Positions 44,822-54,300 of a stretch of DNA of 64,000 nt are shown one piece after another; within the stretch, counting starts at the first letter, position 1, and each line of letters opens with the position of its first letter. The notes under the pieces are model-generated. The model was not told the DNA's origin. It saw nothing but the letters and a program-made list of their open reading frames with translations, and did not search any database. A program made the translations under genes and the position numbers. The DNA is from Spirochaetales bacterium (GTDB lineage Bacteria > Spirochaetota > Leptospiria > Leptospirales > Leptonemataceae), in contig JABTUL010000001.1 of assembly GCA_015075425.1 (NCBI GenBank), forward strand, positions 62,001 through 126,000, written 5' to 3'.

Positions 44822-46224
44822 AGCTCCACTTTTACGGGGCTGCAAGGACAGTCACCGGATCGTTGCACGGTGTGGAAGTGAACGGTGAGCGCATTTTGCT
44901 CGACTGTGGATTGTACCAGGGTCATCGTGAAGAAGCACTCAAACGCAACCGTACTCTCCCGGATTGGGCCATAGCGGCCGGACATCTGATTTTGTCACAC
45001 GCTCATGTGGATCACTGTGGCAACATCCCGGGACTTGTAAAACAGGGCTTTACAGGAAATATCTATTCCACAGCTCCCACCCGGGACCTGGCGGCCCTGA
45101 TGCTCCAGGACAGCGCACACATCCACGAACAGGATGCAAAATTTCTCAGCCGCCGGCGCAGAAAGGCCGGGCACAATGGCGAAATCAAGCCTCTTTACAC
45201 CCTGGGCGATGCCCTGCGGTCTCTTGAGCATTTTATAACGCTCCCCTACCATCGCCCGTTTCGGCTGGCTTCCGGTGTCCATTTTACCTTTTTCGACGCC
45301 GGTCACATTCTGGGAGCGGCCATGGTATTGCTGGAGGTGCAAGAGAACGGCAAAAAAGCGCGCCTGCTTTTCAGTGGCGATCTGGGGCGGCGTAATATGC
45401 CTATCCTGCGCGACCCGGAAATTGTTTCAGATGTAGATTATCTTATTTTAGAAAGCACTTATGGAAACCGGAAACACAATGACCGGGACCTGATGGATGA
45501 AGCCCTGGCAGGCGAAGTGGACCGCATCCTCCAGACTGGTGGCAAGCTCTACATTCCTTCTTTTTCCCTGGAGCGCGCCCAGGAAATCCTGCTTTCCATT
45601 CACAAGCTGGAAGCACAGAATCGTATCCCTGTTCTGCCGGTATATCTGGATTCACCGCTGGCCAGTGCCATCACAGATGTATTTCGACTGCATCCGGAAT
45701 GCTTCGATGAAGAGTTACTGAGAATGCTCAACCGCAAAGACCTGCCTTTTTTCACCCAGAACCTGGTGCGTGTGCGTTCCGCCGATGAATCCCGCGAGGT
45801 CATGGTGCGCAAAGAGAGTGCTATTGTCATTGCTGGTAGCGGCATGTGCGAATTTGGACGCATTGTGCATCATTTGAGTTATGGACTTTCCAGCCCGGCC
45901 AATACGGTGGCCATCGTGGGCTTTCAGGCAGCCAATACGCTTGGACGCAAATTGCTGGATAATGTGAATCCGGTACGCATCTTTGGCGATGATGTGGCCG
46001 TGCGTGCGCGAATCGTTGCCCTGGACGGATTCAGTGCTCATGCAGACCTTCCTGAATTATTATGGTTTGTTAAGGAAATTCGATCACGCGGGTACTTAAA
46101 AAAAGTCTTTCTGGTGCACGGTGAGGATCGCGCCTTAATGAATCTCAAACAGGAGCTAAAGCAAACAGGTCTTGAAAGCGTAGAAGTGCCCGAACAGGAT
46201 TCCATGTACGACCTGAATGCATAA
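44818..46224 (+). CDS. MBL-fold/beta-CASP RNA hydrolase
   Basis: 468 aa metallo-beta-lactamase exonuclease of the Ysh1/CPSF-73-like group. Zinc motif SHAHVDHCGN near residue 62, FFDAGHILGAAMV, SGDLG and the beta-CASP motifs IPSFSLERAQEIL, IAGSGMCEFGRIVHHL and DGFSAHAD. Probably processes RNA; bacterial substrates of this group are poorly known. Start at ATG 44818 overlaps the small upstream gene. The stop was 3 nt from a convergent MFS gene before the IS inserted. Confidence 0.93.
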   Translation: MKLHFYGAARTVTGSLHGVEVNGERILLDCGLYQGHREEALKRNRTLPDWAIAAGHLILSHAHVDHCGNIPGLVKQGFTGNIYSTAPTRDLAALMLQDSAHIHEQDAKFLSRRRRKAGHNGEIKPLYTLGDALRSLEHFITLPYHRPFRLASGVHFTFFDAGHILGAAMVLLEVQENGKKARLLFSGDLGRRNMPILRDPEIVSDVDYLILESTYGNRKHNDRDLMDEALAGEVDRILQTGGKLYIPSFSLERAQEILLSIHKLEAQNRIPVLPVYLDSPLASAITDVFRLHPECFDEELLRMLNRKDLPFFTQNLVRVRSADESREVMVRKESAIVIAGSGMCEFGRIVHHLSYGLSSPANTVAIVGFQAANTLGRKLLDNVNPVRIFGDDVAVRARIVALDGFSAHADLPELLWFVKEIRSRGYLKKVFLVHGEDRALMNLKQELKQTGLESVEVPEQDSMYDLNA

Positions 46225-46230
46225 CAGCTA

Positions 46231-46239
46231 TCGGGCCTG
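46231..46239. repeat. 9-bp target-site duplication, left copy
   Basis: TCGGGCCTG directly outside the left inverted repeat, identical to 47704-47712 outside the right one. Removing the element and one copy restores a continuous MFS reading frame ending in TAG. Confidence 0.92.
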
Positions 46240-46260
46240 GGGCGTACCCGCCAATCGTAG
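46240..46260 (+). repeat. Left terminal inverted repeat
   Basis: Starts GGGCGTACCC and ends ATCGTAG. Differs from the reverse complement of the right repeat at one position only (T versus C at the sixth base). Confidence 0.93.
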
Positions 46261-46269
46261 CGCCGGGGT

Positions 46270-47620
46270 TCAGGCGGCCGACCGGCCCCATTGCAGGTCC
46301 CAAGATCCGTCGTAGAGCATCTGGCGGAGCCGGATAATAGCGGATGCGCCGTCGATGGTCCATTTCATTCCGGCCTGCTTGAGCCGGGATTGGACGAGGT
46401 ACTTATGAGCGCTCTCGACCGCACCGCTCCCAATGAAGAATCCCATGCGGCGGAAATGCGGATAGCGCATCTTATCCAGGCGACTTTTGTAATAGTTGTG
46501 TAATTCAATGATTGGGGTCTGGACTCGGGGCCGGCGCTTGGCTTCGAAGAGTAGACGTTCGCAGACCGCTTCGGCCATTCCGTTCCATAACATTTCTCGA
46601 AGTGGCTCCACCCATTCCCTGACGCTTGCGGTTTCATTCTCCCCGAAGATGGCTTTCCCGCAATTCCAGAGGTGTTCACTTGCGTGGTACCAATCCAGAA
46701 TGTGCACTGACCGGGGAAAAAGTCTTTCGCGCATATGGTCCAGCCAGTCCGCGCCATCGCTTATGAAGACGATCGTTTGCGCGCGCATGCTGCCGGCTTC
46801 CGCAGCCACTCGCTTCAGGAGTTGTGCGAAGTGCTCTACGCCCTTACCGATTGATGTTGCGAAGCGTTTTTTTGTAATACGGCATATTTCTTTTCCTTTT
46901 GCAGACTTTCTCCTGATGATATCCTCTGTACGAAAAACAACTCCAACTTTTACCTCCTTGTACTCGGTTTTGAGCCGATTTTCAGGGGTTTTTCCCCGAA
47001 TCGGCACCATGCCACCGTCTGCCTGAACATAGAGAATTTCTGTCTTCTCAGCAGACACCGTACCGAACTCTTTGCTTCTGTATTCATCTGCAGCACAGAA
47101 TGATGCTCCATACGCCTCGGCCGTTTCGCGCAGCATAGTCTCTGTGATATCGACTTTTTCAAAGCGTCCGAGATAATGACGCGCCTGATCAAAGGGGACG
47201 GCTGCGCCCAACCAGCACAATAGCTCAGCAAATTTTCCTGACGCCGAATGAGGTGTCAGTCCGAGGATTTTCTCCAGTGGGAATTCTGTGCAGCGGCAGG
47301 ATTTGTTAGTGCACGTATAATATGCACGATGAATTCCAATAACACCAGTTCGGCCCAGATTTAGTTTGCGCTCTCGAGTTCCCTGGAATTTCTGCGGGCT
47401 TCCGCATTCAGGACATTTTTTTTTCGCCGGCCTTCAGGCCCGGTCCTATTTTTCCCAGAATCTTCAGCAGAACTTCAGGGTGGTCTACATGGTGACGGAT
47501 CATCCAATCCTGAATTTCCGCCAGGTTTGGAGCCGTCCGGTCCGGGTGTTCCTCCCCCTTCCGGAGACTTTCCTTGAAACGCTCTCCCAACTCCTCGATT
47601 TCCGCATCTGTGAAAAACAT
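46270..47620 (-). CDS. ISKra4-family transposase, two-frame (frameshift at A9 run)
   Basis: The N-terminal frame (47620 to 47408) encodes ~70 aa ending GEKKMS. The second frame, open from the same A9 run (47416-47424), continues with CPECGSPQKF, a zinc-finger-like CX2C, then YYTCTNKSCRC and the catalytic part: FISDGADW, ILDWYHASEHLW and GSGAVESAHKYLVQSR. Losing one A, or a +1 shift, joins them into ~454 aa. Start ATG 47620 follows AGGGGGTG. Either programmed slippage or a disabling homopolymer mutation. Confidence 0.88.
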
Positions 47621-47682
47621 CAGCACCCCCTTCAATTACAGGGAAGCTTGGGCCAGACGGCCGCCGGTACCAGCACTTTTTC

Positions 47683-47703
47683 CTACGATTGGCGGGTGCG
47701 CCC
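47683..47703 (-). repeat. Right terminal inverted repeat
   Basis: Reads GGGCGCACCC...ATCGTAG on the minus strand. It also encodes the last codons and the TAG stop of the adjoining MFS gene. Confidence 0.93.
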
Positions 47704-48870
47704 TCGGGCCTGGCGCAAAGCCTGTAAACTTAGAAAAGTTATAGATCCAATTGCTGCTGTCAGGAAGCCGGCCAGAAGAAGAGTTTCAGCGGTGCCCAGT
47801 CGGTCTGCCAGAAAAGCGTAGGCCAGGCCGCTGGCTGCAGGGGTGAGCAAAAACAGGAGAGAAAACAAACTCATCACCCGACCGCGCAAATGATTGGGTG
47901 TGCACTCTTGCAAAAGGGCCGGGGCGAATGCCGTTATCATTCCCAGAAATACGCCGGTAAGGACCAGGCCGGCGGCTGCCGGCAGGGTTTGACGGGAAAG
48001 AGCCGTGGCACAAAAAATAAGACCGGAAAGTGGAATTGCCGCCAGCAGTATCCGGCCCCGGCTGAAGTGAGAAGAGAAGCGACTGGCGAAGAGGGCACCC
48101 AGTATCAGCCCGAGCCCCAACATGCCCATGAGCGTGCCACGTGCTGCTTCGCCCAGCTGCAATATTTTTTGGCCAAATTCCGGCAGGAGTACTTGAATGG
48201 GGCCGACCAGGATCATAGATAAAAATAAACCGATCAGAACTTGACGTGGCAGTGCGGCGGCTTTTAGAAAATCACGCGCACCGGTTGTTTGCGCCTTCGC
48301 AGCTTCTCTGGGCAGAAGGCGTACAAGAAGTAACAGACCAAGGCTAACCAGATACATGAGGCCGTTAATGGAGAAGAGAACGCTGAAGGGGAGTGCGGAG
48401 CGTACCCAGCCGGCAAGGACGGGAGCCAGGGCGAAGCCCAGTAACATAAAAACATTCTGAACCATCGTGGCCTGGGCAAGCTTCTCGCGGACCAGATCGC
48501 CAAGGATCGCCAGCCTTCCGGGCATCACAAAGCTCATGGCCACACCGTTCAGAAGCGCGAAGAGAATCAAAATTTCACGATTGTCGCTCCGTAGCAATCC
48601 GCTGGCTGAGAGTAGCGCGGGTATCAGGCAGGCCAGGGCGCTGATTCCCTGACAGAGGCCCACAACCAGTTTACGGGAATGGCGGTCCAGAAGATGACCG
48701 GCCTGCCAGGATAGAAAAAGAAAAGGGATGTAGGCGGAAAAAAATACAATGCCAGCAAAACGTTCATTGTCCGACAGACTGTGTGAGTAGATCACAATCG
48801 TATAGTTGAAAACACTTCCAGCCATGAGGCCCAGAAAAGAAGAAATATAATAAATGAATAGATTGTTCAT
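47683..48870 (-). CDS. MFS transporter (3' end altered by IS)
   Basis: 395 aa, about 12 membrane segments, major facilitator of the enterobactin-exporter/multidrug type. The loop motif GHLLDRHSRKLVVG follows the second segment (about residues 58-71), and RGRVMSLFSLLFLLTPAASG lies in the second half. The last six residues, GRTRQS, are read from the IS terminal repeat; before insertion the protein ended QALRQAR. The transporter is therefore probably still functional. ATG start at 48870 with weak ribosome site. Substrate unknown. Confidence 0.9.
   Translation of the reverse strand: MNNLFIYYISSFLGLMAGSVFNYTIVIYSHSLSDNERFAGIVFFSAYIPFLFLSWQAGHLLDRHSRKLVVGLCQGISALACLIPALLSASGLLRSDNREILILFALLNGVAMSFVMPGRLAILGDLVREKLAQATMVQNVFMLLGFALAPVLAGWVRSALPFSVLFSINGLMYLVSLGLLLLVRLLPREAAKAQTTGARDFLKAAALPRQVLIGLFLSMILVGPIQVLLPEFGQKILQLGEAARGTLMGMLGLGLILGALFASRFSSHFSRGRILLAAIPLSGLIFCATALSRQTLPAAAGLVLTGVFLGMITAFAPALLQECTPNHLRGRVMSLFSLLFLLTPAASGLAYAFLADRLGTAETLLLAGFLTAAIGSITFLSLQALRQARGRTRQS
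47704..47712. repeat. 9-bp target-site duplication, right copy
   Basis: TCGGGCCTG, identical to the left copy, lying within the MFS coding sequence just before the IS. Confidence 0.92.
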
Positions 48871-48903
48871 TTTAGGAAACGATGCAGCAGCAACTCCAGC
48901 CTG

Positions 48904-49488
48904 TCAGGCGGCAATTCGCACGGCTGCTCGTAAACCCCAGGCCATCATAGCAATGGCTATGGTCATCAGGTAATGAAACACATCAATACGTAACATGCCC
49001 GCAAGCTCACCTTTCGTGCCCACAACAAGCCCGGCGATGACCAGAAGCAGGGCTCCGCCGGCGGTAAAAAATGCCGATCCACCGGGAAACAGGGCAATCC
49101 CGGCCGCAATGATTGCCAGGGCCCCGATGGCCCCGGCGATGGTACCGTAAAGATTCCATTGTATAAAATGTGTGAATACAAAAAACAGGGCACAGAGAGC
49201 GATCGTCAGGATCAAAGCCCAGGGAGGCGGTGGGATTCGGAATACAATGAGGCAGAATCCAAGACCAATCAGCGGTATGCCTACCTGTCCGGCTGCGGCG
49301 GAGAGGGAAGTGTGCAGCGGAACAAGATCCGGGAGGATAGAAAAGCGCAGAACACCCACGGAAGCAGCCAGGGCCACCAGAGCAAAGCCGGCCGCTGCAG
49401 GGCGGGACCCGCTCATGTGCGCGAGGCAGGCAGCGCCCCAGGTGATCAGCGCAAGAACGGCATCGGAAACCGCTGTGGATGGTTGCAT
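48904..49488 (-). CDS. Integral membrane protein, about six to seven segments
   Basis: 194 aa, almost wholly hydrophobic with many Ala, Gly, Leu and Ile; no soluble domain. A short FTHFIQWNLYGT segment lies mid-protein, and GLRAAVR ends the last helix. No family assigned. It sits 33 nt before the MFS start on the same strand, so the pair may be cotranscribed and divergent from the efflux genes. Confidence 0.8.
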   Translation of the reverse strand: MQPSTAVSDAVLALITWGAACLAHMSGSRPAAAGFALVALAASVGVLRFSILPDLVPLHTSLSAAAGQVGIPLIGLGFCLIVFRIPPPPWALILTIALCALFFVFTHFIQWNLYGTIAGAIGALAIIAAGIALFPGGSAFFTAGGALLLVIAGLVVGTKGELAGMLRIDVFHYLMTIAIAMMAWGLRAAVRIAA

Positions 49489-49573
49489 GCTCTGCTTCTT
49501 TTCCGGGCAAACGATCTGTCATCATAAAAAAGGCGGAGGGTTCCGATATGATTAATCTCATGGTGAATCCGAC

Positions 49574-50002
49574 TTGACGGCAGGGCCCGAATATGCCTTC
49601 CTGAAACAAGTGCATCTGACGTTCCTGCGAATTTCTGGCGCTGGCCTGCTCTTTTATCTGGCTCTGGCGATCAATGGGCATATTCACCATTCTTACCCGG
49701 AGGATCACGGTTTCCAGGCCTCTCATTGCCCGGCCGGGGAACCTTCGCCTGCGCCGCATTCCTGCGTTCCGGAAACTGCTCTGTTCCATTTTTTTGAATC
49801 GGCACGTCCCCAACTGGATGGCTTCAGCCTCTCTTTCCAGTCTGGCACGCCTTCCCTGACTTTTCTCCCTGTGTCCGCTCCGGGCCTGAATCGGGACAGC
49901 GCGCCCGGTCGTCCACTGGCCGCGTTGCGGGAGAATCGAGATAATCGAGCAGAGCGGGATGGCAGCGGTCCGCGGGCATCACGCGCTCCTCCGCGCGTAT
50001 AA
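49574..50002 (+). CDS. Small exported His-containing protein before efflux genes
   Basis: 142 aa from TTG 49574, or ~130 aa from GTG 49610, which places a signal-like segment (FLRISGAGLLFYLALAI) at the N-terminus. Next comes HIHHSYPEDHGF and two Cys, a possible metal-binding patch, then a Pro/Ser/Arg-rich low-complexity tail. No family recognised. Its position 67 nt before a heavy-metal efflux operon suggests a periplasmic metal-related role, but this is inferred from context. Confidence 0.55.
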   Translation: MTAGPEYAFLKQVHLTFLRISGAGLLFYLALAINGHIHHSYPEDHGFQASHCPAGEPSPAPHSCVPETALFHFFESARPQLDGFSLSFQSGTPSLTFLPVSAPGLNRDSAPGRPLAALRENRDNRAERDGSGPRASRAPPRV

Positions 50003-50028
50003 CTCACCTCAATTACTTAAAAACAGAT

Positions 50029-50048
50029 TATTTCACCGTTGTGAAATA
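50029..50048. promoter_or_regulatory. Perfect palindrome, likely operator of efflux operon
   Basis: TATTTCAC-CGTT-GTGAAATA: 8-bp arms, 4-nt spacer, in an AT-rich leader 20 nt before the efflux start codon at 50069. Size and symmetry suit a dimeric metal-responsive repressor (for example ArsR-type), but no regulator gene is in the window. Confidence 0.65.
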
Positions 50049-50068
50049 TTGAACATAAGGATTTTACT

Positions 50069-51358
50069 ATGGTTTTTATTCAAAACAAGGCCTGGTTGAT
50101 TTTATTCCCGATTACGGTTCCCTTTTCCGGAATCCTTCCCCAGGCCGGATCTACTCTGGAGCAGTTGCAGAAACATGCTCTACTTAAAGCCCCGGCCGTA
50201 ATCGGGTGTGAGCTGCGCTTGAAGCAGGAACAAGAGTTGCAACAGTCGCAATGGCGAGCCTATTATCCCCTTGAGCTGGGTGGCTCTATTGAATCGGGTC
50301 AGTACCAGGAAAACAGTCCCCTCTCCCTGACAACGCAGCAATTGCCGGAACGCCGTCGCGATAGCCTGAAAGGTTGGGACCTGGAGGTCAGTCAACGCAT
50401 CGATCTGACCGGGGGACGCACAAAGAGCCAGGAATTGCTGCGAGCAAGGATTCGCTTCCTGGAGAAGGATTGTCAGCGAGTCCGCCAGGAAACCCGCATC
50501 CTTGTCGCTGAAAAAATCTATTCCATCCAGCTGTTGCGCGATCTGGCCGGCGATCTGCGTCTTGTGATCGGGCGTCTGGAACGTATCCGGGCCAGCCTGA
50601 GCGGCAGCTATCGTGACCCGGCCATGGGTAACTATGCCATCCATACGATTGGGGCTAATCTGCGGGAGCACCGCGAAGATCTCAACAACATCGAACTGGA
50701 AATCCTGGGCAAACAAAATGAACTTTCCCTGCTACTGGGGGGAGAGTCATTTTCCCTTCCCCCGGAAGCCCGGGCCACACAGATGCTTCCGGAAGCAACG
50801 CCGGACCGTCCCGCACTTTCTCTTGAGCGTATCGCTTTAGAAAGCCAGGTGCGCATACAGGAAGGCTATCTTCAGGCGGCCACTCTTTCCGAACCCATGA
50901 CTCTGTTTGCCAGCGGCGGCCAGAAGGAAGTTGGCCCGGCCGGCAATGCCCTGCGAACCTATGAAAAAGAAAACTATTTACGGGCCGGTCTGCGCTTGCC
51001 TGTCTTTTCCGGCGGGCCGGAGTTACGTGCGCAGCGTGGGGCCAGGCAGAACCAGGTGCGCGAAAATCTGGCGCAGGAGAATCAGGAAAAGCAGGCGCTT
51101 ATGCATTTTGAGTTGCTAAAAAAAGATTACAATCAGCTGCGCGCACAGGTGCTGATTCTTGTGCCCTTGCGCAAACAGGCACCCGTTCAGATCAATTTGC
51201 TGGAGCGTGCTTTGCTCCTGGGTCGTATCTCCTACGGAGATTTCTGGAACGGACACGAACTCTGGCACAAGCAGGAAGTCCATTACGTCAGGCTGGCAAT
51301 GGAAGCTCTGCAAAAATTGCGCGAGATTCAACTGATGGCCGGAGGTTCCCATGATTGA
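50069..51358 (+). CDS. TolC-like outer-membrane efflux channel (CusC/CzcC type)
   Basis: 429 aa outer-membrane factor: N-terminal signal (LILFPITVPFSGILPQAG) and long amphipathic helices typical of the periplasmic tunnel, arranged as two repeats (QELQQSQWRAYYPLELGGS near residue 55; GLRLPVFSGGPELRAQRGARQ near 310). ATG 50069 with AAGG eight nt upstream. It overlaps the RND pump gene by 8 nt, so both should be expressed together from the palindrome-bearing leader. Confidence 0.88.
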   Translation: MVFIQNKAWLILFPITVPFSGILPQAGSTLEQLQKHALLKAPAVIGCELRLKQEQELQQSQWRAYYPLELGGSIESGQYQENSPLSLTTQQLPERRRDSLKGWDLEVSQRIDLTGGRTKSQELLRARIRFLEKDCQRVRQETRILVAEKIYSIQLLRDLAGDLRLVIGRLERIRASLSGSYRDPAMGNYAIHTIGANLREHREDLNNIELEILGKQNELSLLLGGESFSLPPEARATQMLPEATPDRPALSLERIALESQVRIQEGYLQAATLSEPMTLFASGGQKEVGPAGNALRTYEKENYLRAGLRLPVFSGGPELRAQRGARQNQVRENLAQENQEKQALMHFELLKKDYNQLRAQVLILVPLRKQAPVQINLLERALLLGRISYGDFWNGHELWHKQEVHYVRLAMEALQKLREIQLMAGGSHD

Positions 51359-54300
51359 GAAAATATATAATGTAATACTGGATCGCAAAATGAGCATCTT
51401 TGCTCTGTTTCTCGTGGCTTCTGGTGCCGGAATTTTTGCGCTACAGAATCTAAAGATCGATGCCGTCCCGGATATTACAGAAACCCAGGTGATGATCAAT
51501 ACTCTGACGGGCTCTCTGGAACCGGAAGAAATCGAAGCGACGATCACCTTTCCCATTGAGACTTTGATGGCCGGCATTGAAGGAGCGAGAGAGGTCCGCT
51601 CCATCACCAAGTTTGGTCTTTCACAGGTTATTGTCATTTTTGCTGAAGGAACCAACCTTTATTTTGCAAGGCAACAGGTGAGCGAACGGCTGGCTCAGGC
51701 CGATTTACCGGCAGGTTACAAACCGGAACTGGGTCCCGCCTCAACGGGTCTTGGTGAGGTTCTCATGTACGTGTTGCTTCCCAAAGAGCCAGAAGCTGGC
51801 ACTCAAGGCACCGCGATGCAGACCATGCTCCGGCTGCGCCAGATTCAGGAAAAGATTATCGCTCCACGCCTGCGCACGGTGGAAGGGGTGGCGGAAGTTG
51901 ATACGAACGGAGGAGCCCGCAAAATCATTCATGTGGCTCTTGAACCCGATCGCCTGCGCAACAGTAATATCAGCCTTTCTTCTCTGTTGCATCAGCTCGA
52001 TGATCTGGGTCTCAATCGTAGCGGCGGCTATGTAGAGCTAAAAAAGGAACGGATTCTGGTCCGGGCTGGGGCCAGAACCAAACAGCTAAGTGACCTTCAA
52101 GAATTTCCCGTACGCACGGGCAGCATGGCTGACTATCTACCGCTTCGTCGCCTGGCGGACGTGGGACCCGGAGCGGACTTTCGGGTAGGCGCTGCCACCT
52201 ATGATGGACAGGAGACGATCCTTGGAACCGTGCTGATGCGCAACGGGGCCAACAGTCGCGCGGTGGCCCTGCAGGCAGAAGTGATGATCGCGCAGCTGCA
52301 TCTACCGGAAGATGTTGAGATAAAAATTCTTTATAGTCGGAGCAAGCTGGTCAATGCTACAATCAGTACAGTTGTACGCAACCTGGTTGAAGGAGGGATT
52401 TTAGTTATTGTTGTTCTTTTTTTATTGCTGGGTAACTTTCGTGCTGCCCTGCTGGTAAGTCTGACCATTCCCCTGGCCATGCTGATTGCTTTCAGTGGCA
52501 TGGTGGCCAGTAACATTTCTGCCAGCTTGATGAGTCTCGGGGCTATCGATTTTGGTTTGATCGTTGATGGCTGTGTGGTGATAGTAGAAAATATCACTCG
52601 ACAGATGGAAAAACATCCTGGCATCTCCCGGCGCAGTGCCATCATTCAGGCGCTCAAAGAGGTGTATCGTCCTGTATTTTATGGGGTGCTGATCATCATT
52701 CTTGTTTATGTTCCCATACTGGCACTTACCGGAGTGGAAGGAAAACTGTTCCGGCCCATGGCTCTCACGGTTGTTTTTGCCCTGGCTGCCGGACTGGTCA
52801 TTGCCATGCTGCTTATGCCGCCGCTGGCCCTGGTCTTTTTGCGCATCAAGCACAGTGGTGCGGAAGAAGCAGAGAGTCGCCTTTTCCGCTATATAAAAAA
52901 CGGTTATCGTCCCGTGCTTGATTTTTCCCTGAGACGCCCCCTCCGCCTGGCTTTATTTCTCAGTCCGATTTTTCTGCTGGCTCTTTTTTCATTCTACCGG
53001 CTGGGTTTCCAGTTTATGCCGGCTTTTGATGAGGGAGATATGGTGCTTGGCATGGTTCGTGATTCGCGTTCCAGTCTTGAGCATTCCATTGATGTTCAGA
53101 AGAAAAGCGAAACGATCCTGCGTCAGTTCCAGGAAGTAGATCACATCTTCAGTCGTATAGGAACGCCCGAGTCGGCAACGGATCCCATGGGGGTCAATTT
53201 CTCCGATACATTTCTGATTCTGCGGCCGCATTCGCAGTGGCCCGAGCACAATGGAAAGAAATGGAGTAAAGACGAACTGTATGAATCCATGAAGGATGCA
53301 CTGGAGAAAGCCGGCCTGCAGCAGGAAGTTTTCCCCACCCAGCCGATTGAGATGCGCTTCAATGAGATGCTCGAAGGCAGCCGCGCTGATGTCAGTTTGC
53401 GAATTTTCGGGCCGGATCTAAAGATTCTCTTTGAGGCATTATCCAGAGCTGAGCCCATGCTGGAGCGTTTACCCGGTGTATCTGAGATCGGTGTGGACGA
53501 ATTATCCGCACTCAGGCTGGGACGGGTGATGGAATACAGTCTCAACCAGCAAAGAATAGCCGACGCGGGACTGGATCCGGCTGACCTGAAGGATGTTTTT
53601 GAAACGGCCATGAGCGGCCGGTTGCTGGGATTTCATTATGAAGGCGCTTATCGCTTTCCGATTGTGGCCCGGCTCAAAGATGAGGTGCGAATCGATCCCC
53701 TGCAGGTAGGTTCATTGCAGGTAGAAACACCGGGCGGCCGCCTTTTTCCGCTGTCTCGATTTTTGACTCTGCGCGAGGAGGAACAGATTACCACCATTGC
53801 CCGCACAGAGGGCCAGCGCTATGCCGGACTGAACATCTACATGGATGGCTCTGATCTGGAAGCCTTTGTACGTCAGGCGGACACATTATTAAAAAAAGAA
53901 CTTAATCTACCGGAAGGTTATCGTATGGTCTGGGGTGGACAATTCAAGCATTTGCAGAAGGCCAAAGGTCGGCTCTCAATCCTGATTCCGCTAACACTCA
54001 TCATGATATTTCTTCTGTTATGGAAAAGTACAGGGCATGCGCGTCAGGCTGCTTTGATCTTTGCCTGCATTCCCCTGGCTTTGACCGGCGGTTTCATTCT
54101 GCTTTACCTTAGCGGACAGGCGCTCAGCGTTTCCGCATCGATAGGTTTTATTGCCCTGTCCGGGATTGCCGTCCTGAACGGGTCGGTTTTAATCCATTTC
54201 TACCATGAGCTGGAACAGAGCGGCCATTCCATTCTTGAAGCGGTGCATGAAGGGACTTTGAGTCGTCTGCGACCAGTGCTCATGACGGCTCTTGTGGCCA

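Larger units (their letters stand above)
46240..47703 (-). mobile_element. Complete insertion sequence, ISKra4 type, 1464 bp
   Basis: Bounded by 21-bp inverted repeats (46240-46260 and 47683-47703, one mismatch, outer ends GGG) and a 9-bp target duplication. It contains one transposase split over two frames. Length, GGG ends, 9-bp duplication and the transposase C-terminus agree with what I recall of the ISKra4 subgroup. The intact ends and exact duplication argue for a fairly recent insertion. Confidence 0.93.

Noticed and set aside
46496-47026. 176-aa plus-strand ORF inside the insertion sequence
   Set aside because: It is antisense to the transposase catalytic region; composition is Ser/Arg-rich shadow sequence with no family resemblance.
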